Below, piece by piece: positions 57,279 to 64,000 of a stretch of DNA of 64,000 bases; position 1 is the stretch's first letter; every line of letters begins with the position of its first letter. Made by a program: the position numbers and the translations under genes. This stretch comes from Sphingobacterium endophyticum (GTDB taxonomy: Bacteria; Bacteroidota; Bacteroidia; Sphingobacteriales; Sphingobacteriaceae), in contig NZ_SMMI01000004.1 in NCBI RefSeq assembly GCF_009733535.1, positions 186,001 through 250,000 of the forward strand, read 5' to 3'. The notes beneath the pieces are model-generated. The model searched no databases. It was not told where the DNA came from and saw only the letters and a program-made list of their open reading frames with translations.

Positions 57279-57313
57279 GGGTGTTTAAATAATATTTAAG
57301 CACCCTTTTTTTA
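57279..57313 (+). terminator. Terminator between the HdeD-like gene and the RND gene
   Basis: Twelve paired positions with one G-T pair (57279-57290 with 57294-57305; ends GGGTG/CACCC) and a 3-nt loop, then a T run on the plus strand. It is 19 nt after the HdeD-like stop and 9 nt before the RND stop, so it may act both ways. Confidence 0.82.
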
Positions 57314-57322
57314 TTTGTATTT

Positions 57323-60300
57323 TTATTTTTCTATTTCTATAGTAGGAGGAATTAGTTTATAGATTACAGGAGTCACAATCCTTGACAATAAAGTTGAGCT
57401 GATCAGGCCCCCAATCATGACGATTGCTAAAGGAGAAATCAACGGATTAGAGGACCAGGCAATTGGCATTAAACCACCAATAGCTGTCAAGGTTGTTAAG
57501 ATAATTGGTAAAAACCTAATTTCACCGGCTTTTTCAATAGCTTCATTTAGCTGCATCCCTTCCCGCCTTAATTGATTAGTAAAGTCCACCAATAAGATTG
57601 TATTTTTCACTTCAATACCAGCCAGTGCTACAATTCCAATAGTTGCCACAAAGGATAAGGTATTTCCTGTTAGCAAAAGGGCTAATACTGCACCAACGAT
57701 ACCTAACGGGATAACAGAAAGAACGATGAGGGTACTTTTAAATGTTTTAAATTCAAGAATTAATACAGCAATAAACATAAATACTGTAATCATGATAATG
57801 GTTCCAAAACCTCCGAAAGCCATTTCACGACTTTCCACTTCCCCTCCCATTTCATAACTATATCCGTCAGGCAAAGGAAATTTGTCCATTTGTTCAATAA
57901 CAGCGTTTATGACTTCATCATTTCCAAAGCCTTTTTTAACAAAAGAATTAACCGAGACTGTTCTAATTTTATTTTGATGATAGATATTTGAAGGTGATTC
58001 CTCAAACTCAAGTGATGCCAATTGAGAAAGAGGAATAGAGGTCCCAATTACATTATCAACATATATCCCTTCTAAAGTTGCAACAGTAGGTTCGGAATTT
58101 CTAGGTACGGTTACCAAAATATCATAATCATTATCATCTGAATTAGGATCAGCATAGGTTCCAGCATTATAACCGGATAACGCCACACGAATTGTCTGAT
58201 CAATTGCTGAAGTTGGCACGCCTAATGCCATAGCTTTTTCTCTATTAATATTAACTTTTAGGTCCGTTTTATTATTTTTAATTGGATTATTGACATATTC
58301 TGTACCTTGAGTTTTCTTCAAGAGGTCTTCAATTTTATACGAAAGATTTTGAAGAGTATCTAGATTGTCTCCAAAAATCCTGACCTCAACAGGAGAGATA
58401 ATTGGAACTCCTTGTTCAAAGTCTCTTACTTCAATTTTTGCGCCCAAATAAGGTGTCCATTTCATTCTTAAATCTTCAATCAATTTGATTTTATCTTTTG
58501 ATTTAACATCATCATGAAGCTGAACAAATATATCTGCATAAGAGACATCTTCTCTTGCTTGCTGCATATTGTAATATACCCTAGGATTACCTTTTCCAAC
58601 ATTAGCGGTAAAATATTTCACATCGGGTATTTGCTTGAGTTCTTTTTCTATTTCATTCGTAATACTATCTGTTGTCTGTAAATTAGCTTGTAGTGCTGTA
58701 TTGATATGTATCATGAATTGAGGTTTTTCAGAAGGAGGAAAAAGACTAAATCCAACTGCTGGGATTAAGGCTAATGAACCTAAGAATATTGAGAGTGCAA
58801 TTAATGCAGTACGACCGGGATGTTTCAACGCTTTATCGAGGAATACGCCATATGATTTATGGATTAGACTCTGCATACCTCTAAGTATAGCATTTCCACC
58901 TTCATGAGGGTGGGGTTTTAACAATTTACTAGACAGGAATGGTACGACTAAAAGTGCAACAAACATTGATCCCACAACTGAAGAAATTACAGCAATAGGC
59001 ATACTACGGATAAATTCTCCAGCCATTTCAGGCATAAACACTAGCGGCATAAACGCGATAACTAAAGTTACCGTACAACCCAAAACAGCTAAAGCAATCT
59101 GTTCAGTTCCTTTAATAGCGGCTTCAATTTTAGAATATCCTTCACGCATCCATCGTTCAATGTTCTCAACAACCACTATACTATCATCTACGACTAATCC
59201 AAGTGCCACTACAAATCCAACGATACTCAATTGATTTAAAGAGTAGCCAAATAAATTCATGGCAATTATTCCCAAACCGAGTGACAGGGGAATGGCAATC
59301 ATTACCACGATAGAAGCTCTAAATCCTAGGGGTAAAAGAGTAACTAAGACAAGGAAAATAGCAATTCCGAAATCTATTGCCAATCCACCCAGTCTCTGGT
59401 TAACATTTTTAGCTTGATCAAAGTTCAGAACCAAATCGATATTTTCGGGCAGGCGTGATTTAAATGCATCAATTACTTTTAAATATTCAGTCTGTGTGTC
59501 GGAGATATTCATTCCTTCCTTTTGAGCTGCAGTTATCAAGACAGAACTAAATCCATTCAATCGTGTAATATGGCTGTTAATACCAAATGTTGGATAAATA
59601 TCAGCTACATCCTTTAACAGGATATTTTTACCTTGAGCACTGGCAACAATTGTATTCTGAATATCTTGTATGCTTTGATAATTTCCAGAGCTTTTTACAG
59701 CGAAGGATTGAGTTCCAGCATTGATGCTTCCAGCGGGGATATTTTGATTTTCGCTTTGAATCGCTTGAATGATTCGATTCATTGTAATATTTAATTCAGC
59801 AAGTTTTGCTTGGTTGAGATCTATTCTTATTTGTTGATCAGGAAGCCCAGAAATCTCAACAGCTTTTAATGCTTTAACTTTTTCAAGATCTTGTTTTAAT
59901 TCATCGGCAAATTTTTTCATGCTGGATTGGGGAGCATTTTCGGAGATTAACGCCATCTGTACGACACTTACATTGGTAGGGTCAATCTTTAATACTTCCA
60001 TGCTATAGATATTATCTGGGAGTTCAGATCTAGCAGCATTCAACTCTCTTACTAATTCTTGATATTTATCATCATAGTCTTGGCCGTATTCAAATTCTAT
60101 AAAGAAAAATGCTACACTATTATTTATGGTTGTTTTTATTTTTTTAATATTGTCCAAAGCATAGAATCTGCCTTCCAAAGGTTTTACAATTAACTGTTCC
60201 ATATCTTTGGGGCTTGTACCCGGATGAACCACCAACACTGGAAAGGTGACACCTTTCATATCAGGATCTTCTGCCCTAGGCATTGTCAACATCGAAGAAA

Positions 60301-60376
60301 CAGCAACAACTATAATCATCAATACCATAATCATGGTGAATTGATAATTCTTTATTGGATATCTAATTAAGCTCAT
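57323..60376 (-). CDS. RND efflux transporter permease (HAE1-type)
   Basis: 1017 residues, twelve membrane spans and two large periplasmic loops. The N-terminal YPIKNYQFTMIMVLMIIVV, the TM4 proton-relay pair VDDSIVVVENIERW, VFMPEMAGEF and the C-terminal LAGIEVKNTILLVDFTNQLR are standard. It pumps substrates out of the periplasm using the proton gradient. Adaptor (16 nt upstream) and outer-membrane channel are in the same operon under a TetR regulator, which favours drug- or toxic-compound export over metal export. No metal-specific residues were noted. Confidence 0.93.
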   Translation of the reverse strand: MSLIRYPIKNYQFTMIMVLMIIVVAVSSMLTMPRAEDPDMKGVTFPVLVVHPGTSPKDMEQLIVKPLEGRFYALDNIKKIKTTINNSVAFFFIEFEYGQDYDDKYQELVRELNAARSELPDNIYSMEVLKIDPTNVSVVQMALISENAPQSSMKKFADELKQDLEKVKALKAVEISGLPDQQIRIDLNQAKLAELNITMNRIIQAIQSENQNIPAGSINAGTQSFAVKSSGNYQSIQDIQNTIVASAQGKNILLKDVADIYPTFGINSHITRLNGFSSVLITAAQKEGMNISDTQTEYLKVIDAFKSRLPENIDLVLNFDQAKNVNQRLGGLAIDFGIAIFLVLVTLLPLGFRASIVVMIAIPLSLGLGIIAMNLFGYSLNQLSIVGFVVALGLVVDDSIVVVENIERWMREGYSKIEAAIKGTEQIALAVLGCTVTLVIAFMPLVFMPEMAGEFIRSMPIAVISSVVGSMFVALLVVPFLSSKLLKPHPHEGGNAILRGMQSLIHKSYGVFLDKALKHPGRTALIALSIFLGSLALIPAVGFSLFPPSEKPQFMIHINTALQANLQTTDSITNEIEKELKQIPDVKYFTANVGKGNPRVYYNMQQAREDVSYADIFVQLHDDVKSKDKIKLIEDLRMKWTPYLGAKIEVRDFEQGVPIISPVEVRIFGDNLDTLQNLSYKIEDLLKKTQGTEYVNNPIKNNKTDLKVNINREKAMALGVPTSAIDQTIRVALSGYNAGTYADPNSDDNDYDILVTVPRNSEPTVATLEGIYVDNVIGTSIPLSQLASLEFEESPSNIYHQNKIRTVSVNSFVKKGFGNDEVINAVIEQMDKFPLPDGYSYEMGGEVESREMAFGGFGTIIMITVFMFIAVLILEFKTFKSTLIVLSVIPLGIVGAVLALLLTGNTLSFVATIGIVALAGIEVKNTILLVDFTNQLRREGMQLNEAIEKAGEIRFLPIILTTLTAIGGLMPIAWSSNPLISPLAIVMIGGLISSTLLSRIVTPVIYKLIPPTIEIEK

Positions 60377-60392
60377 GGCAAAAGAAATTGAG

Positions 60393-61451
60393 TTATTTTT
60401 TAACGATTATAGGAGACCCATTGACAAGATAAGGGCTACCAGATATAATAATAGAATTTGCATTTTCTAAACCAGCATCTATTAAGACGTCATTATTTTC
60501 AATTTTGGCAATTTTGACTTTTTGTTTTTTAGCAGTTTTGCCATCTTCAGTTATGAATACATATCCTTCTTTTCCATTACCTTGAAGGATTGAGGAGAAA
60601 GGTATTTTCCACCAAGAACTATTTTTCTGTCCAGATGTCAGAATAATTGCTTTTCCAAAAATCCCAGAGGCTAATTTGTAGTTAGGTTTTTCAGTAAGTT
60701 CTAGAAAAATAGAGAATGTACCAGACTGAGGATCAATTCCTTCAGATTTTTTAGCCACGACAGCATTCAGAGTATCATTTGGCACGGCATCAGTACTAAT
60801 TTTAGCTATATCACCAATTTTAATTTGGGACCATTGTTGATCAGCAACTCCTACTTTTAAATTCCATTTAGAATTGCTGGCACCATTAACCTGTAGAATG
60901 GGGGTTCCTGGTCCAACGACCTGTCCATGGTTTGCTAATTTTGCCAATACGAATCCTGATACTGGGGAATAAATATTTGAATATTGTTGGTTGAAATTGA
61001 CTGATTTTAAATCCTGCTGAGCTAAATCTAAAGCTGTTTTAGCATTTTGCATTTGCTCTAAAGTTGCGACGCTATCATGGAATAATTTAAAGGCTCTATC
61101 GTAATCTCTTTTAGCTTTTTCGACTGCAAGACGCGCCTGACCTGCTTTTGCATCTACTTCGGAACTTAATACTGAAGCTAAAAGCTGGCCTTTTTTGACG
61201 GGATCACCTTCTTTTACAGAGATTCGAGAAATTACACCTCCGTTTTTAAAACTTAGTAAAGTTTCATCATCTGTTGTAAAAACGCCAGTAGCTTCAATTC
61301 TTTCATCAGGCGAGCCAGAATTTAAAGCCAATAATTTTACAGGAATAGTATCTTGAATGGATAATTCAGTTTGACGTTCAGTTCTGTGACATCCGGAATT
61401 AACTCCTAAAGAAGCCATCAATATAATGAGGGTAATATTGCTTATTTTCAT
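60393..61451 (-). CDS. RND efflux periplasmic adaptor subunit
   Basis: 352 residues, lipobox VNSGC (Cys21). The usual order is seen: barrel-sandwich halves around a coiled hairpin (VKKGQLLASVLSSEVDAKAGQ, RDYDRAFKLFHDSVATLEQMQ), then IYSPVSGFVLAKLANHGQVVGPGTP and beta-barrel and membrane-proximal parts. It bridges the pump and the TolC-type channel. It is 4 nt from the tolC-like gene. Confidence 0.92.
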   Translation of the reverse strand: MKISNITLIILMASLGVNSGCHRTERQTELSIQDTIPVKLLALNSGSPDERIEATGVFTTDDETLLSFKNGGVISRISVKEGDPVKKGQLLASVLSSEVDAKAGQARLAVEKAKRDYDRAFKLFHDSVATLEQMQNAKTALDLAQQDLKSVNFNQQYSNIYSPVSGFVLAKLANHGQVVGPGTPILQVNGASNSKWNLKVGVADQQWSQIKIGDIAKISTDAVPNDTLNAVVAKKSEGIDPQSGTFSIFLELTEKPNYKLASGIFGKAIILTSGQKNSSWWKIPFSSILQGNGKEGYVFITEDGKTAKKQKVKIAKIENNDVLIDAGLENANSIIISGSPYLVNGSPIIVKK

Positions 61452-61455
61452 GATC

Positions 61456-62817
61456 TTAGTTTAAAGGGTAAGTTGCATTTTCTCTTTCCAGCTTTGCGAA
61501 TGCGGAGAGTAATTTATATGCGGCAATATTATTTGCCATTAAAGAATTAGTGTATTGTGATCTAGCATCGATTGTTTCAATATAAGTATTCACGCCTTCA
61601 TTAAAGCCTCTGAGAATCAAACGCTGATAGGTTGCGGCTGCTTCCACCTGAACTTTTGATGCTTCATAGCTTTTCTGCAAAGCAAAAAATTCGTTTCTAG
61701 CCACTTCTGCAGAAAGCTGTAACTGTTGTTTAGCTTGATCCAGTTTATTCAGTGCCTCAGCAACGGCGATTTGGTTCTCTTGAATTTTTAACTTATTTCT
61801 ATTTCCTTGAAAGATTGGGAAAGATAATTGTGCACCAATCATATAATATTGAGAATTTCTATTAACTCTCAAACCCTCAGCTTGGGAACCAAGGTCTAGG
61901 AAAGCGCTTAATTTGGGGATATAAACTTGTTTACTCATTTCAACGAGAGATTCCTGAATTGAAATGTTACTTTCAAGAGACTTTATTTCCTCTCTGCCGT
62001 TAATATCTATTTCAAGTTCTGCATTTTGAACGCTGTCCAGCTGATTCGTTTCCAAAAAATAATCTATCGGAGAATCAGGATCTCTATTCAATAAGGAATT
62101 GAAATAAAATTTTGCGTTTCGAATTTGCTGTTCAGCATCAGCAATTTTAGATTCGTGCTGAGCAATTTCAGCATTCGCTCGAATGACATAAGCTGGCAAT
62201 CCTTTACCAGCTTCCAATAATTTTTCATTGACGCGTTTACCTTCATTGGCGAGAGCAAGGGAATTTTCGTAAATCTCTTTAGCTTGAAGAGCACTTAAAT
62301 AATTGTAATAAGCTATTTTGATATCTTTAACGAGTTCCCTTTTATAGAGTTCAATATCATTTTTGCTCAATTCGACCATTTTTTCACGCATTACTTTGTT
62401 ATGTTTTAGGTCTGTATTAATAATCGGAACAGCAGTTCGAATTTTCGCGTCATAATAATTTTTTGGCAAGAAGTTTATTTGCTCATTGTTAATTTGGGGG
62501 AAATTTTCACTTTGGGTCAATTGATTTAGGGTGGCATACACGGGGTTTAACATGTCCCCAATTGGAAGATCTATTGATCGGCCACCATCTGCATGAGAAT
62601 ACATAAGATCAAAAGTTATATTAGGCAAGTACATGCTTCTAGCAACATCCAACCCATTCAAAGCCTTCCGCAAGGAAAGATCTTTTTGAATAAGCACAAG
62701 GTTGCTGTCCAATCCTTGTTTAATATATTGATCTAAGGTATTTATTTGCGCCAAGCTTGTATTACAGATTCCGACGAGAAAAGCTGTAATAATGGTTAGT
62801 ATGTTTGTAAGCTTCAT
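61456..62817 (-). CDS. TolC-family outer-membrane efflux protein
   Basis: 453 residues from ATG 62817 (MKLTNILTIITAFLVG...). A TTG 27 nt upstream is rejected because it would put the operator palindrome inside the gene. Signal to about residue 24, then two repeats of the OEP helical hairpins (LRKALNGLDVARSMYLPNITFDL and QENQIAVAEALNKLDQAKQQL), with strands such as YYMIGAQLSFPIF. It is the outer-membrane duct of the efflux system. Confidence 0.92.
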   Translation of the reverse strand: MKLTNILTIITAFLVGICNTSLAQINTLDQYIKQGLDSNLVLIQKDLSLRKALNGLDVARSMYLPNITFDLMYSHADGGRSIDLPIGDMLNPVYATLNQLTQSENFPQINNEQINFLPKNYYDAKIRTAVPIINTDLKHNKVMREKMVELSKNDIELYKRELVKDIKIAYYNYLSALQAKEIYENSLALANEGKRVNEKLLEAGKGLPAYVIRANAEIAQHESKIADAEQQIRNAKFYFNSLLNRDPDSPIDYFLETNQLDSVQNAELEIDINGREEIKSLESNISIQESLVEMSKQVYIPKLSAFLDLGSQAEGLRVNRNSQYYMIGAQLSFPIFQGNRNKLKIQENQIAVAEALNKLDQAKQQLQLSAEVARNEFFALQKSYEASKVQVEAAATYQRLILRGFNEGVNTYIETIDARSQYTNSLMANNIAAYKLLSAFAKLERENATYPLN

Positions 62818-62819
62818 TA

Positions 62820-62832
62820 TTAACAGTGTTAA
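62820..62832. promoter_or_regulatory. TetR operator copy 2, in front of the TolC gene
   Basis: TTAACAGTGTTAA, a perfect palindrome, lies 3 nt from the tolC-like start codon and inside the tetR-tolC gap. It is identical to the core of the palindrome upstream of tetR, so it is probably the same regulator's binding site. Confidence 0.75.
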
Positions 62833-62851
62833 CCTATTATTCAAAAAAATA

Positions 62852-63484
62852 TTATTTTGAGGAGTTCATTAATTCTACTAATACCTGAAATGAATTATAG
62901 ACAATCTCTTCCATCGTTTCCATTTTATCAAAAACATCTTTTATACAATCAAGATGCTGAGTAACATGCAGTGATACGAGTCCATGTACAGCTGCCCAAG
63001 CATGAATAGTGACGGCAATGGGATCCATTTCTTTGAAATAGCCCTTTGATTGACATTCAATCACTGTATTTTTAAGAAATTCAATGACTAATTCACCTTC
63101 AATCCATTCATTATTTTCCTTTTGGGAATTTAAAAATGAAAGCGGTTCTTTCATCATAAACATAACTTGGTAATACTCAGGATTATCAAATGCAAATTGT
63201 ATATATAATTTCCCGAGCGCTTTCAATCGCTCAAAAGGATTATCTACTGCCATTAGTGGGAAGAATCTTTCTTTTAATATTCCGAAACCAACTTGATGCA
63301 AAGCATAAACGATATCATTTTTGTCTTTGTAATATAAATATATAGTAGTTGGACTGAAGCCGATTTCTTTTGCAATTTTCCGGATTGAGGTTGCTTCATA
63401 TCCTTCATGTACAAAAAGTTTTTTAGCAGCTTCAAGAATTACAGATCTTAGATCCTCTTTATGTTTTATTTTTTTAACGATCAT
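62852..63484 (-). CDS. TetR/AcrR-family transcriptional repressor of the efflux operon
   Basis: 210 residues. The N-terminal helix-turn-helix reads AAKKLFVHEGYEATSIRKIAKEIGFSPTTIYLYYKDKN, standard for TetR; the C-terminal ligand-binding part is helical and variable. It is the first gene of the efflux unit, and identical palindromes stand before it and before tolC. Likely derepression by an exported compound. The ligand is unknown. Confidence 0.92.
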   Translation of the reverse strand: MIVKKIKHKEDLRSVILEAAKKLFVHEGYEATSIRKIAKEIGFSPTTIYLYYKDKNDIVYALHQVGFGILKERFFPLMAVDNPFERLKALGKLYIQFAFDNPEYYQVMFMMKEPLSFLNSQKENNEWIEGELVIEFLKNTVIECQSKGYFKEMDPIAVTIHAWAAVHGLVSLHVTQHLDCIKDVFDKMETMEEIVYNSFQVLVELMNSSK

Positions 63485-63504
63485 AATTGAATATTAAACC
63501 AAAG

Positions 63505-63525
63505 CTACTTAACAGTGTTAAGTAG
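63505..63525. promoter_or_regulatory. TetR operator copy 1, upstream of tetR
   Basis: A perfect 21-nt palindrome with 10-nt arms (CTACTTAACA / TGTTAAGTAG) around one G at 63515. It is 21 nt upstream of the tetR start. Its core TTAACAGTGTTAA recurs at 62820-62832. Confidence 0.8.
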
Positions 63526-63589
63526 TTTATTATTTTTTTTTATTTAAAGACATTCAGATGACAAAAGAAGGATTAAAAATTAGAGGCAT

Positions 63590-63619
63590 AAAAAAAGGGC
63601 AGCATAAAAATGCTGCCCT
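63590..63619 (-). terminator. Terminator of the Hsp20 gene
   Basis: AGGGCAGCAT (63596-63605) and ATGCTGCCCT (63610-63619) form a 10-bp stem with loop AAAA; the minus-strand T run comes from the plus-strand A tract at 63590-63596. It is 24 nt after the stop. Confidence 0.88.
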
Positions 63620-63642
63620 AATCAACTAACCAACAACTAAAT

Positions 63643-64000
63643 TTATTTCACCTCAATTAGTCTCTTTGCTACGATCGCTTCTTCTTTCTTTCCGATTTTG
63701 ATATCTAGTACACCATTTTCATAAGAAGCATCGATATTTGAATAATCTACTACTTCAGGCAACGTAAATGATCTAGAGAAAGAAGAGTAACTAAATTCTT
63801 TTTTGCTATATGTTTTACCTTCTTCAACTTTTTCTTCTTGTTTTTCTACGGAAATATTGATGATATTTTTATCAACATTGATTTTGAAGTCTGACTTCTG
63901 TAAACCAGGAGCAGCAACTTCTATGTTAAATGCTTCTGGAGATTCTGTGATATTTACTGCAGGAACTCGAGTTACTAATCGATCTGAAATAAAAGAATCA
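63643..64000 (-). CDS. Hsp20/alpha-crystallin small heat-shock protein (N-terminus cut off by window end)
   Basis: The stop codon is at 63643-63645 and 118 residues of frame remain open to the window end. The visible part holds a full alpha-crystallin domain: FNIEVAAPGLQKSDFKINVD, the central KEFSYSSFSRSFTLPEVVD, and ASYENGVLDIKIGKKEE (the conserved GVLxIxIPK-like edge strand). It is an ATP-independent holdase chaperone. The N-terminal arm and start lie outside. Confidence 0.93.
   Translation of the reverse strand, partial: DSFISDRLVTRVPAVNITESPEAFNIEVAAPGLQKSDFKINVDKNIINISVEKQEEKVEEGKTYSKKEFSYSSFSRSFTLPEVVDYSNIDASYENGVLDIKIGKKEEAIVAKRLIEVK

Noticed and set aside
62818..62844. Longer TTG start of the TolC-like gene
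   Set aside because: It would include the operator palindrome; the ATG at 62817 begins a good signal peptide.
1..64000. Insertion sequence, prophage or integrated element
   Set aside because: No transposase, integrase, phage gene or flanking repeat was found in any frame; the accessory SusCD locus shows no visible borders inside the window.

Overview
The window is AT-rich and reads as a chromosomal segment of a Bacteroidota bacterium, most likely a Sphingobacterium-like member of the Sphingobacteriaceae. Support comes from SusC/SusD pairs, abundant short-signal lipoproteins, Bacteroidota-type promoters (TTTG, about 20 nt, TAnnTTTG), a long N-terminally extended NusB, a FeoB-associated small Cys protein and lipoteichoic-acid-synthase-like sulfatases. 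No phage, integrase, transposase, rRNA or CRISPR array is visible.

Region 1 (1-16675) is the accessory part: the tail of a large plus-strand outer-membrane uptake locus. It holds two SusC/SusD pairs, each followed by a fasciclin-domain lipoprotein and then further surface lipoproteins (a DUF5007-like protein after the first; a DUF5008-like delta-60 repeat protein, a DUF4983-like protein with a degenerate alkaline-phosphatase fold, a double DUF1735 protein and a PKD protein after the second). Gaps are 25 nt or less and a strong terminator closes the unit. Three of the lipoproteins end in the same discoidin-like (F5/8 type C) domain. No glycoside hydrolase, protease or regulator is present, so the ligand cannot be read from the window.

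Region 2 (16676-30439): a structured intergenic hairpin; a minus-strand group yajC, DUF1573, nusB and a leucine-dehydrogenase-like gene that lacks the usual catalytic lysine; then plus-strand ABC exporter, two DUF3857/transglutaminase-like proteins and tRNA-Ala(GGC); then minus-strand rplU-rpmA, an ECF sigma factor with an overlapping membrane protein, a BACON-like lipoprotein and glmM.

Region 3 (30440-48190) is mostly housekeeping: PAP2 phosphatase, ZIP transporter, MarR regulator, feoA-feoB-small Cys protein, a 430-nt repeat-bearing gap, an amino-acid permease, a lysoplasmalogenase-like protein, asnB, a UbiD-family decarboxylase, an SDR-like protein, a DASH-type cryptochrome and the sucA-sucB operon.

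Region 4 (48190-64000): an outer-membrane beta-barrel-like protein, two tandem sulfatase-type (LtaS-like) membrane enzymes, valS, a PepSY-like lipoprotein, an HdeD-like membrane protein, and a TetR-TolC-adaptor-RND efflux operon. That operon carries the same palindrome, TTAACAGTGTTAA, in front of tetR and again in front of tolC. The window ends inside an Hsp20 gene.
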